Shown here piece by piece: positions 9,294-18,447 of a stretch of DNA of 34,357 bases. This DNA comes from Anaerolineae bacterium (GTDB taxonomy: Bacteria; Chloroflexota; Anaerolineae; JAFGEY01). Position numbers and translations under genes: made by a program. Positions within the stretch are counted from its first letter, which is position 1, and every line of letters starts with the position of its first letter. The notes below the pieces were generated by a model that made no database searches, was not told the origin of the DNA, and saw only the letters and a list, made by a program, of their open reading frames with translations. The stretch covers positions 1-34,357 of the forward strand of contig JAFGEY010000187.1 in assembly GCA_016931365.1 (NCBI GenBank), in the 5' to 3' direction.

Positions 9294-10676
9294 CTATGCC
9301 TCTGTCGGCTTGTCAGGAACGCGGTCTTGATCGACCAGGCGCACGGCCACCTTGTCGAGGCCCATCGCGCTCCGTATTTCACTCGTCGCCGACCGGAGCA
9401 TGGCCTCCATGTCCAACGATTCGCGCACGCGCCCGGTCACTTGACCGATCAATCGCTCACGTGTCGCATTGCGCTGGGTCTCATCGAACAAACGCAGGCT
9501 CTCGACCGTCTGCGCGAGCTGGCCGGTCACGTCCGAGATCAGAGCCAATTCCTCATCAGTCCACGGACGGCCACCGGGATGCCGGCCCCCGATGGCGCCA
9601 ATCACCTGTCGGTTGACGATCAAGGGCACGGCAACGTTGTCTTTTGACGCAACCACCGCCCCATCGATGGCAGCCTGCTGCATCTCAGGCATCCAGGCAT
9701 CGTCGGCGGGCGCGAGTTGGTCCTGGCGATATCTGAACCCTTGCTGCGCGCGCCCCGGCTGCGCAAAAGCTTGCCAGGACTGCGCCGTGTAGCGGCGCTG
9801 CACGGCCTGCATCTCGGTCAGCGCCGCAATCAGCGATTCCACCGTCGAGTTGAGGTATTCGCCCAGAGCGTGCAGTTCGCGGTCGCCTTCAACGGTCTCA
9901 TCCAACTCGCCCACGTCGACCCGCGCCTCATGATCCCCGGCGGACACGTGCGCCAAAAACTCGGCGTATCCGGCTATCGTCTCGCGCAGGTGCGCGACTG
10001 AATGCGCCTCCCGCTCACGGGCTTCGCGCTCGGACTGAGCAGCCGCTTGGGCCAGACGGCTGGATTCGACCAACGCCTCGCCGCGCTGTTGAGCAGTAGA
10101 AATTGCACTCTGGGTCTGGGTCGTGGAAACGCCGATCACCAGGGCCGTTACCGTGAACACGGCAAGAAACATTCCACCTTCGACCCACCAACCTGCGGCT
10201 TCGAACACCTGGATTGGCCTCAATACCTGGGTAGCCTCTAGAAACGCCATCAACAAGTAGATTCCACCGGCGATCAGTGCCACCAGGCGCAACGAACGCA
10301 CATCGCCAACCAAGCCGGCAATCACCACCGCCATAACCAAACCTATAGCCATCGGCCCGGTGATGCCATTGATCAGATAAATCGCAACCGTTAGCCCGAT
10401 GATCAGATCAGCCAAATAAACGCCAACCGCCGCATTCAGCCTTTGGCGGCGGGCCAACCAAAAACTGATCCCGTCGAGCACAATGAACACCGCAGCAACG
10501 ACTACCATGTACAACGCCACAGGCCGGGGGTCGAGAATCCACAGAATCAAAAAAAGCGCCAAAACAAAAACAGCGGCAATGAGTGAAGTCAAGAACACCA
10601 TTCGAATCAGCCGAATGCGCCACTCTTGTCCCTGTTCGATGCCGCCAGGAGTTGTTTCAAGCTGTTCCTTCGCCAT
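9294..10676 (-). CDS. Short membrane GAF protein with a HAMP-like segment in place of the first GAF (460 aa)
   Basis: Six hydrophobic segments occupy about residues 22-190. Where the paralogues have a first GAF domain, this protein has only a charged helix and a HAMP-like stretch (HVSAGDHEARVDVGE, then ALGEYLNSTVESL). One GAF-like domain follows the WMPEM motif (NVAVPLIVNRQVIGAIGG, EELALISDVTGQLAQTVESL). The shared stalk RVRESLDMEAMLRSA and a short strand lie near the end. It starts 2 bases after the previous stop, with AGGAGAGGGG inside the end of that gene, so it is almost certainly co-translated. Loss of one GAF domain makes it the smallest membrane member and helps show which parts are essential: membrane end, second GAF and stalk. 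Confidence 0.88.
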   Translation of the reverse strand: MAKEQLETTPGGIEQGQEWRIRLIRMVFLTSLIAAVFVLALFLILWILDPRPVALYMVVVAAVFIVLDGISFWLARRQRLNAAVGVYLADLIIGLTVAIYLINGITGPMAIGLVMAVVIAGLVGDVRSLRLVALIAGGIYLLMAFLEATQVLRPIQVFEAAGWWVEGGMFLAVFTVTALVIGVSTTQTQSAISTAQQRGEALVESSRLAQAAAQSEREAREREAHSVAHLRETIAGYAEFLAHVSAGDHEARVDVGELDETVEGDRELHALGEYLNSTVESLIAALTEMQAVQRRYTAQSWQAFAQPGRAQQGFRYRQDQLAPADDAWMPEMQQAAIDGAVVASKDNVAVPLIVNRQVIGAIGGRHPGGRPWTDEELALISDVTGQLAQTVESLRLFDETQRNATRERLIGQVTGRVRESLDMEAMLRSATSEIRSAMGLDKVAVRLVDQDRVPDKPTEA

Positions 10677-10678
10677 GA

Positions 10679-12409
10679 TTAACCCCTCTCCTCTGCCGAA
10701 CCAGAAACCGGTTCTTGACCCACCCCTATGCGCGCCACCATCTCAGCATCCAGCGCATCGCCCAGTTGCTTGATCGCGCGCTGGACGGCCTCTTCTACCG
10801 TGAGTGCGCCACGGATATGGTCGGAAATCTGGCGAGTCAAACGCTCGCGCGCCTCACGGCGTTGGGTATCGTCGAGCAGGCGCAACCCATCTGCCAACTG
10901 GCCCATCCGCTCGGTCACTGCCTGCACCAAAGCAATGTCCCGCTCGGTCCACTGGCGGTTGCCATCCTCATCGTGAATGCCCAGTGCACCGATCACGCCG
11001 CCACGGAACGCGATCGGCGCCACCAGAGCCGAATGTTGACTCTGCGTCTGTGTACGCGACAGAATCACCGGTCGCTGCTGCGCCACAGCCTGTTGCATTT
11101 CCGGCAACACGCGGTCGCCCAATGGGGCGACGCCAGATTGAGTCATCTCGTAGCTGGTCGCCTCAGCAGTTTGGGCGTACTCGGTCCAGGCGCGCACCTG
11201 ATAGCGCTGCTGCGTGACCTGCAACGACTCGAGCGCCGCACGTGCTTCGGTAAACAGGCGATCGTTATAAATCACCGCGGCAATCTGATCGGCCATGTTT
11301 TGCAGTGTAGAAATATCAGCTTGATCAAATGCCGCCGGGCGGTCGCTCTGAATGGTCATCGCACCGATCACGCGGCCGCGCGAGCGCAGCGGCAAGGCCA
11401 TCTCGGAGCGCGTGCTGGGCAAGAGGGGATTGCTAAAGCGCACAGCGGCCTCGCCGATATCGAGTTGGATATCGGCCTGCCCGGTGGCCGTGCAGCGACC
11501 GATCATCGATGCACCGCCAACCTCCAACTGCCAGCCCTGCTCTATCATCCGGCGGCCCGCCTCGCCGGTGCCGGCGCGCAACCAGGCAACCTTGCCCTCC
11601 CCGTCGGTCAAAAAGAGGCCCACGTAATACAGGTCAAACTGCTCGCGCACCATCTCGACCACCCGGGGGAGCAGAGACTCCACGTCGATCATCTCGGCCG
11701 TCGCACGCGAGATCTCGGCGGCGGCCATCAGGTTGTGCGTGCGCTCGGCAACGCGTTGTTCCAGCGCCTCATTGAGTTCTCGCGATCTCTGCACCGCCTG
11801 ACGAGCTTTCTGTAGTGCCCTACTCAGGTTTTGACTTGATAGCCAGGACAAATAGGCCAGCAAAAAAAACATCATGATAATAGACCCAACGGTGAGAAGG
11901 TCTTCTTTTTGGGGATTATATGGCAGTGGGGGAACCTGATAACCCAACCGCTGGACAACTACCAAGACCAGGTACAAGAAGGCAGAGATTACCCCGACCA
12001 GTATCCCTCCCTTCGCGTCCAAAACCATCACGGCCCCCAAGATAGGCCATAGATAATATATGGCCGAAGCATCTAAATAACCACGCACAAATACATTTGC
12101 AGTAATGGCGATACTGGTGCCAATCAGAAAAACATAGCCTCCCAGAAGAAATCGGTGCTGTCTTAACAACCCATAGGACACCAGACCTACAATCACGGCA
12201 ATGATTCCAAGGGGCAGCAAAGACGCCAGGCCTGACCCCGGTATAAGTAACCCTCCAGATGCGGTCATCAATGTGATGAGTGCAACAGCGATGGTTTGTC
12301 CCAAGATCAGCCTGGTCAGCAGGCGCTCCTGCTGCCTTTGATCTTCTGCCTCTCCAACGATTCCGGGAATCTGATCCCTACGTTGTCGCTCCAATGCAAG
12401 ATTATCCAT
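10679..12409 (-). CDS. Polytopic membrane GAF-domain protein with a divergent tail (576 aa)
   Basis: About six membrane segments span residues 30-190, followed by a coiled coil with NEALEQRVAERTHNL. GAF1 (about 235-390) contains GTGEAGRRMIEQGWQLEVGG and STRSEMALPLRSRGRVIGA. After the linker (LPEMQQAV), a second GAF-like region has ALVAPIAFRGGVIGALGI. The stalk is recognisable but more divergent than in its neighbours (HIRGALTVEEAVQRA, ending MVARIGVG), and GAF2 ends in DGLRLLDDTQRR rather than ESARLYQDTQRR. The ATG at 12409 is preceded by GAGGAG at a somewhat long distance (11 bases). A 109-base gap separates it from the upstream gene; I see no convincing promoter there. No output domain is present. 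Confidence 0.9.
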   Translation of the reverse strand: MDNLALERQRRDQIPGIVGEAEDQRQQERLLTRLILGQTIAVALITLMTASGGLLIPGSGLASLLPLGIIAVIVGLVSYGLLRQHRFLLGGYVFLIGTSIAITANVFVRGYLDASAIYYLWPILGAVMVLDAKGGILVGVISAFLYLVLVVVQRLGYQVPPLPYNPQKEDLLTVGSIIMMFFLLAYLSWLSSQNLSRALQKARQAVQRSRELNEALEQRVAERTHNLMAAAEISRATAEMIDVESLLPRVVEMVREQFDLYYVGLFLTDGEGKVAWLRAGTGEAGRRMIEQGWQLEVGGASMIGRCTATGQADIQLDIGEAAVRFSNPLLPSTRSEMALPLRSRGRVIGAMTIQSDRPAAFDQADISTLQNMADQIAAVIYNDRLFTEARAALESLQVTQQRYQVRAWTEYAQTAEATSYEMTQSGVAPLGDRVLPEMQQAVAQQRPVILSRTQTQSQHSALVAPIAFRGGVIGALGIHDEDGNRQWTERDIALVQAVTERMGQLADGLRLLDDTQRREARERLTRQISDHIRGALTVEEAVQRAIKQLGDALDAEMVARIGVGQEPVSGSAEERG

Positions 12410-12518
12410 CGTTGATCAAACTCCTCGGCCGAGGGCACGCCCCAATCGGCGATTGCAAAACCGTTCCCAACAAGATGTCGGACTAGTGGTGTTCTTGTTG
12501 TTCACTGATGAACTCAGT

Positions 12519-15500
12519 CTATGTACCTATGCGCACATAGACGCGCGACGCATTCAGGGCGCGGCCTAATTCTTCAGACGTGATCTGCATCAGCGATTCA
12601 ATGTCGGTAGCCTGCTGCATCCGCGCCGAAATGTCGGCGATGGCACCCTGTTGAGCCGCATAGGCGCGCGTCTCTTCCAGCAACCGGGCGTTTTCTACCG
12701 CGACGGCAACGCGCTCGCCAATACTGCGCAGCAAGCGCACCTCTTCGGGCGTGATCGTGGCCCGCTCGTAACGGTCATACCCCACTTCCAGAATGCCCAC
12801 CGACTCGCCGCGCATTACCAGCGGCACGTAGGCGCGCACCAGGTTTTGATGCCCGCCCTTTTCCCAGATTTCGCGGTCAAAACGATCGTCCCAACCGTCA
12901 ATCACTTCGATCTCTTGCTTGCCGGCAATATCCAACAGGATGTCGCCCTGCAACTGATCAAGCGAACGCACCATCCCGTTCAGCGAAGCAGCCAGCCCAA
13001 AGCCGCGTGACGTCCACAACTCGTTGGCTGCACGGTCAATCAGGTTGATTGCAATATAGGTAAACGCCATCTCATCCGCAAGCGCGCGCACAGCAGCATC
13101 CAATGTGTAATCGAGGTCAAACATGCTGGACACAGCCGCGCTGACCTGCTGCAAAATCTCCATCTCGCGCAAACGATTTTGAGCCGTTTCAACCAGACGG
13201 GCATTGGCGATGGCATTGGCTACCTGGTTAGCCATCGACTGAAACACCGAGATGTCTTCAGGTGTAAACGCCGCTTCCTGCGCGCTCTGGATGGTTAACG
13301 CACCAATCGCCTCTCCGCGCGTAACAAGCGGCAACGCCATCTCGGAGCGCGTGTCGGGCAACAACGGGTTGGCAAAACGCACAGCGGCTTCACCGACGTG
13401 CTGCTGAATGTCGGCCTGCCCGGTTGCGATACACCGCCCAACCATCGACATGCCCCCCACTCGCAACCTGTGCCCGTTCTCGATCATTGTCTTGCCGGCC
13501 TCGCCGGTGCCCGCACGAAGCACAGCCCACTTGTCCGCTTCGCCGGTGCGCCCGCCCGTGTCATCGACCAGTAACAGGCCCACGTAATACAGCCCAAACC
13601 GCTCTTGAGCCAGATCCACTACCCGCTGGATCAGCTCATCCAGGTCGATCAGGCTACTGGCTACGCTGGAGAGCTCGGCCACAGTTTCAAGCTGGAGCGC
13701 GCGGCGCTCCCTTTCCCGATAGGCATCCTGGAGCGCTTGCTGCGATCTTCTTTGCTCGGTAATATCCCTGGAAATGCCAAACGTGCCAACGATATTTCCC
13801 TGCTCATCGCGCAATGGCAGCTTGGTAGTAAGTGCCCATGTATCCGGGCTGTCAGGTCTGGTCTCCCGTTCCTCCAGATCGAGGACCGGCTCGCCGGTTT
13901 GAATGATCTGCTGTTCAGCCTCGTAAGCTGGACGCGCGTGCGCCTCGGTGAAAAAATCAAAGTCGCTCTTGCCCACCATTTCGGCAGGGTCATCCAGACC
14001 GAATGACCGCGCATGCGAGCGGCTGGTTCTGATAAAGCGGCTTTCGGTATCCTTGAAATAGATGTAATCGGGCGCATTGTCCATCAACGCCTGCATCAAA
14101 TACTGCTCTCGAGCCAGCGCCTGGTTAACCTGATCGCGCTCCTGGAGCAACAACGCGCCACGCAAGGCGCTGCTCAACTGCACGCGCAGCGCTTCATATA
14201 CTTCCCACTCGTTCGCGCCCATGCCCAGGACCGCCAGTCCCACGTGTGCCTGTCGAACGTAGAGCGGCTCCACATCCAAAGTGTAGCGATGGTCGGCCGG
14301 CCACACGGCAGCAGGCATCAATTGTGAGGTGGAGAAAAGTGTTTCGTCGCTTTGCAATTCCAAGCGCTGCTCGCCGTCGTAGGCCAGAAGCAGTCTGGAC
14401 TGCGTTTCGGGGGCGCTGGAGTCTTGATAGACAGAGAGGTAGCACTGGTCAATGCCAAACTCGGGCAATTGTTGGGCCACTTGACCGATCAGCGCATTCA
14501 GATCGGGCGTAGCCACCAAAGCCTGACTGGCGTTACGAAGTAATTCAGCGCGTTGTAGAACATGCTCTTGCACCTGTGCCTGCATGACGCGCTCCATCTC
14601 GTGCAGAAACACGCGCGCCTGGCCCAGCAGTGTCTCCGCACGATAGAGGGTCTCCTCATCTTGTCCCGACACGCAGGCCAAAAGATGCCGGCGCAAGGTC
14701 GAGATGACTGCCTGCCAATCGGCCACGCGTTGGCGATTTTGGATCACCGGACGTAGCACTTGATCCAGGATGGGCAAAAAGCGGCCGGCGGGGGTACCCA
14801 CAATGTCGGAAGAAAAGGCCGCGAACATCTGCTCGGCCCAACCGGCGAACGGCTGCGCGCCTTCAGTCTCAATCGCCTGAAGCATCTCGGCAAGAATTTC
14901 ACCTCGTTTTGCTTGCCATACAGTGTCGAATGACTGTTTTTTGGATCGCGTGCTCGCCAGCTTGAGGATGTTTCCGGCATCCTGAATAAGTGCCGGCAGG
15001 CAGCCGCACGACTGGCGCAAGATCAACCGGGCGGGGACAACCGTTTGCTCTGGCACCTCTTGGCCCTGGATCTGTGCCAGCAGCAGCTCAACTGCCTTGT
15101 AACCCATTTCGTAGCGAGGCATCGCCAGGGTGGTCAGCGGAGGCGTGCTGAACTTGCTGGCGGGAATGTCGTCGATGCCGGCAACGGCAACCTCATAGGG
15201 GATACGAACGTCGCGCGCTTGCAGGGCTTCCATCGCCTGCAAAACCTGTTCGTCGTTAAAGCCTACAATGGCGTCGAAATCGGCACCGGGCCGGAGTCCC
15301 TGGTCGTCCATCATATAGCGCACCAGGCGCGCACCATGCGGCTCCGTCTCTGGATAGCCTTGCGACAAAACCAACCCAAGATTGACCGGAATGCCGTATT
15401 TGCCCAGCGCATCCTGATAAGCTTGATAACGTACTTGCTGCGTGGAGTTTTCTGCCCATCCATTCGTATAAGCAATATGTCGGCATCCATGCGTCTCAAC

Positions 15501-15902
15501 AAGATGGGACATTAACGTGAGCATATCGCGGTAATTGTCCATCGCCACGCCGGGATAGCCCTCATAGAAACGCATCACATTGACGACAGGTAATGGACGA
15601 AAATTTTCATAAAACCACTCAAATGTCTCCCGATTTGCCCACCATTCAAAAGTAACCAGCCCATCGACGTGTTCTGGAACAGCCAACTCGGACAAAATTT
15701 GCCTTTGGCTGCGGCTTTGTCCCCATTGCTGCAGCGCTCCACCGGAAAAACAGAGCAGGTTGAGATCAAGGTCTTGAGCGGCAGCATTCATCCCTGTCCA
15801 CACTTCAAACGCCTGCCCGCCATTCTGCCCCCAGTCAAAAGTAAACAGTCCAATGGTTGGACGAGGATTCCGCTTTCGGCCAAACTCAACCTGTTCGCTC
15901 AC
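12519..15902 (-). CDS. Cytoplasmic LacI-type ligand domain / PAS / GAF sensor protein without DNA-binding or kinase domain (1127 aa)
   Basis: Residues 10-310 form a LacI/GalR-type periplasmic-binding-protein fold (PTIGLFTFDWGQNGG, DGLVTFEWW, FDAIVGFNDEQVLQAMEAL, VAVAGIDDIP, ending LRQSCGC). There is no helix-turn-helix before it and no signal peptide, so it should bind a small ligand in the cytoplasm. A helical stretch and a GAF-like region lead to a PAS domain at about 590-710 (LMDNAPDYIYFKDTESRFI, ending GISRDITEQRR). Two GAF domains follow (PDTRSEMALPLVTRGEAIGA; YVPLVMRGESVGILEVGYD). The C-terminus is the stalk common to the run (RMQQATDIESLMQIT, then VYVRIG). The start is GTG, chosen because AAGGAG stands 9 bases upstream. 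Ligand unknown; sugar or nucleoside is usual for this fold. Confidence 0.93.
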   Translation of the reverse strand: MSEQVEFGRKRNPRPTIGLFTFDWGQNGGQAFEVWTGMNAAAQDLDLNLLCFSGGALQQWGQSRSQRQILSELAVPEHVDGLVTFEWWANRETFEWFYENFRPLPVVNVMRFYEGYPGVAMDNYRDMLTLMSHLVETHGCRHIAYTNGWAENSTQQVRYQAYQDALGKYGIPVNLGLVLSQGYPETEPHGARLVRYMMDDQGLRPGADFDAIVGFNDEQVLQAMEALQARDVRIPYEVAVAGIDDIPASKFSTPPLTTLAMPRYEMGYKAVELLLAQIQGQEVPEQTVVPARLILRQSCGCLPALIQDAGNILKLASTRSKKQSFDTVWQAKRGEILAEMLQAIETEGAQPFAGWAEQMFAAFSSDIVGTPAGRFLPILDQVLRPVIQNRQRVADWQAVISTLRRHLLACVSGQDEETLYRAETLLGQARVFLHEMERVMQAQVQEHVLQRAELLRNASQALVATPDLNALIGQVAQQLPEFGIDQCYLSVYQDSSAPETQSRLLLAYDGEQRLELQSDETLFSTSQLMPAAVWPADHRYTLDVEPLYVRQAHVGLAVLGMGANEWEVYEALRVQLSSALRGALLLQERDQVNQALAREQYLMQALMDNAPDYIYFKDTESRFIRTSRSHARSFGLDDPAEMVGKSDFDFFTEAHARPAYEAEQQIIQTGEPVLDLEERETRPDSPDTWALTTKLPLRDEQGNIVGTFGISRDITEQRRSQQALQDAYRERERRALQLETVAELSSVASSLIDLDELIQRVVDLAQERFGLYYVGLLLVDDTGGRTGEADKWAVLRAGTGEAGKTMIENGHRLRVGGMSMVGRCIATGQADIQQHVGEAAVRFANPLLPDTRSEMALPLVTRGEAIGALTIQSAQEAAFTPEDISVFQSMANQVANAIANARLVETAQNRLREMEILQQVSAAVSSMFDLDYTLDAAVRALADEMAFTYIAINLIDRAANELWTSRGFGLAASLNGMVRSLDQLQGDILLDIAGKQEIEVIDGWDDRFDREIWEKGGHQNLVRAYVPLVMRGESVGILEVGYDRYERATITPEEVRLLRSIGERVAVAVENARLLEETRAYAAQQGAIADISARMQQATDIESLMQITSEELGRALNASRVYVRIGT

Positions 15903-16017
15903 GTACCTGTCTCCTTTTGAAAGGATGCAACGTTGGACTGCATGGCGCTGGCCCCTCAGAAAATGAACGTTTCCCTAAACATACCACACCCCTCGGACGA
16001 ACGGGGTTACAAAAGAA

Positions 16018-18336
16018 TTACAGTTCCATCGACAGCGGAGCATCGCCGACCGGCAGCGCCATCGTCGCACACCAGCCGTAATCCAAATCAAAGTCCATCC
16101 ACAATTTGCCATGGTGCAGGATCACAATATCGCGACTCAAGGCCAGAATCACGCTCGACTCATCGATGTTGGGTTGAAAGTGTCCCCAATGCTCGCAAAT
16201 CCAGGATTCGCGTTCCCGCCAGTCGGCGCTGCCAATTGAAATAGCCAGAGACTGGGGCGCACACGCGGGGATAAGCGCCTCGACCCCAACGCCACCCTCT
16301 GGAATCTGTTCGACGGCAAAGGCGATCAAGCCCAGAAATGCTTGGCGCAGCAAAGTCACATCAGCCTGCAAGCGCGGCAACCCTGACGGACGGCCGTTCT
16401 GCCATACCAACGGAACCTCGATAAACCGCTGCTGGCTCATTGCCAGCGCTTCTTCGATCAACTCGACGACATCGACCGGGTGCAAATCCAGTTCGATGAC
16501 CCCACTCTCCAGCTCAGAGAGGGTGATCACATTGTCGAACAACCCCAAAAGCTGGTAGCCGCTTTTGTGAATGGCGATCATATCCGCGCGCTGCATCTCG
16601 TTGACCGGGCCATCGACACCTTTGATCAGCAATCCAGAAAAACCAATGATATTGTTAAGTGCTGTTGCCAGTTCGCGCGAACCGGCGCTCAAGGAGTTCA
16701 AACGGACGTGATCGAGACGGCTTAGTCTTTGTACCGTCTCGCGTTCTGCCGCATAGGCCCGCGCATTCTCGATCGCCACGCTGATCTGATCGCCCAGGCT
16801 TTCCAGTGCGGTGAGGTCATGGCCAAACATCTCTTCACGAAAAGACCCCACCAGATCCAACACACCGATGACGCGCTGCCCGATACGCAACGGCAGCGCC
16901 ACTTCTTTCAACTCGCCTTCTGGGCCAATATCCTTGATCTGGCACTCACCAGACTGCGCTGCCCAGCCCACCAATGTATTGCCGCCGACAGCCACGCCTC
17001 GCAGGCCATCGTACGGGCCGCTCCCCTCGCTGGTTTGCAGATCACACCATTCGCTGAACTCGTCCTGCGTAAAAATGGCGGCGTAGGTGGTCTCGTATAC
17101 ATGCGCATAACTCTCCAAAATGAGGTTATTCACCCGCTTCAAGAGTTGATCCAGATCGAGGATCGACGTCGCAACGCGCCCGATCTCCGAACTGAGTGTG
17201 AGCTGCATGGCCTGGTAGCGCAACCGCCGGTTGGCCTCAGTAAGCTGCGCCGTGCGCTCGGTGACCTTTTGTTCCAGCCCCTCATACAGGGAGCGAAGCT
17301 CGGCAGTCATCAGGTTAAAGGCCTGGCCCAAAATGCCAATCTCGTCGCGCCGCCGCACATGGACAACCTGGGACAAATCGCCGCCCGCAATCTTGACCGC
17401 GCTGATCGCCAACTCGGCGATAGGTTGGGTCAATTGCCGGGTGATGATCGCCGCCAAGATGGTGGTGAGCAGTGCGACACCCAGTGTACTGGCAATGAGC
17501 ATCGTTGCCAGGTCTTCTTCCCGGCTCATCGCCGCAGCTTGCGGCTGTTCGACAATCAGCGCCAGCTCCCATTTGTCGATCCAGCGGTATGCGCCGATCA
17601 CTGGCACGCCCAACGCATCCTCGTAAAAACCACTGCCATCCTGCCCCTGCTCGACCTGTGCAATCACCGATGTTTCCACATACAGCCCTGTCACGTCTTG
17701 AAGAGGATGGTCAAAGCAGTGCAACAGTTGTTTTTGCCTGGAGACGAGACAAGCGCGCTTGTTACCCTGTGAGAATAAAGGGGATAAAACAACATCCAGT
17801 GCATACAAATCAGGAACGGCCAGCAAAATGGCATCCTGACTCAAAGGCACGGAAATCAAAGGCACAGCTTGCGCTTGAGGCAACAACGTTTCCCTGTCTA
17901 AAGAACAAAAGATTGTTTTTTGATCGCGTGTCGTTATAAATAACGAGCGCGTTGGCATAAAAGACTTTTGGGAAACTGATTCGCATATATCTGACCACTC
18001 GCCACGCTGCACAAGTTGCTGAATATCAGATGAATCTATCAAAACTGAGAGGTTGGAGTGAAGTGTGTCAAGCCAGTTCTTCACCTGTATAACACTCGAA
18101 TCTGCAACGAGATTGAGCTGATCGCTTGCCGCTTGACGTACATCTTGCTGTACTTGCTGGATCGCGAGGTAACTGACAACGCTTAATGGGACGATCGCCA
18201 ACAGCATAAAGGCTGTGAGCAAGATACGCCCCAGCCCCCCATGCGTACCCGCGACCATCTTGGTCACTTGCGTTTTCACATCAATTTTTCCACGCCCTAA
18301 CCGGAACAGCACCAGAGCCCAACAGAAACCTGCCAT
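16018..18336 (-). CDS. Membrane sensor with HAMP, GAF and a degenerate histidine-kinase core (likely pseudokinase, 772 aa)
   Basis: A membrane helix at about 37-60, an extracytoplasmic Cache-like domain (about 62-270), a second helix (about 276-300), HAMP (about 300-355), a coiled coil with EGLEQKVTERTAQL and one GAF domain (about 380-530) precede a kinase-like C-terminus. In the DHp helix the usual SHELRTPLN pattern reads SRELATALN: the phospho-accepting His is Arg554. In the ATP domain the N-box Asn positions read Gly669 and Phe673, and no DxGxG motif is seen, although the last strands (HHGKLWMDFDLDYG) keep the family shape. Phosphotransfer by itself is therefore unlikely. The start is uncertain; no good ribosome binding site precedes the ATG, and a GTG about 20 codons inside is possible. 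Two receiver genes lie just upstream. Confidence 0.9.
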   Translation of the reverse strand: MAGFCWALVLFRLGRGKIDVKTQVTKMVAGTHGGLGRILLTAFMLLAIVPLSVVSYLAIQQVQQDVRQAASDQLNLVADSSVIQVKNWLDTLHSNLSVLIDSSDIQQLVQRGEWSDICESVSQKSFMPTRSLFITTRDQKTIFCSLDRETLLPQAQAVPLISVPLSQDAILLAVPDLYALDVVLSPLFSQGNKRACLVSRQKQLLHCFDHPLQDVTGLYVETSVIAQVEQGQDGSGFYEDALGVPVIGAYRWIDKWELALIVEQPQAAAMSREEDLATMLIASTLGVALLTTILAAIITRQLTQPIAELAISAVKIAGGDLSQVVHVRRRDEIGILGQAFNLMTAELRSLYEGLEQKVTERTAQLTEANRRLRYQAMQLTLSSEIGRVATSILDLDQLLKRVNNLILESYAHVYETTYAAIFTQDEFSEWCDLQTSEGSGPYDGLRGVAVGGNTLVGWAAQSGECQIKDIGPEGELKEVALPLRIGQRVIGVLDLVGSFREEMFGHDLTALESLGDQISVAIENARAYAAERETVQRLSRLDHVRLNSLSAGSRELATALNNIIGFSGLLIKGVDGPVNEMQRADMIAIHKSGYQLLGLFDNVITLSELESGVIELDLHPVDVVELIEEALAMSQQRFIEVPLVWQNGRPSGLPRLQADVTLLRQAFLGLIAFAVEQIPEGGVGVEALIPACAPQSLAISIGSADWRERESWICEHWGHFQPNIDESSVILALSRDIVILHHGKLWMDFDLDYGWCATMALPVGDAPLSMEL

Positions 18337-18447
18337 GACCGAATACTTGCTCGCTATGCAAGAATTGAACTGGTTAGGCGCTATCTGGTCAGACCGGATG
18401 AGCCGAAGCCAAAGGGGAAAATCTGTTGATGCACAATACGAGCCGGT

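Noticed and set aside
18337..18447. Separate promoter or terminator between the second receiver and the pseudokinase.
   Set aside because: Only short complementary pieces (AGACCGG and CCGGTCT, 45 bases apart) are present, with no T-run and no convincing -35/-10 pair.
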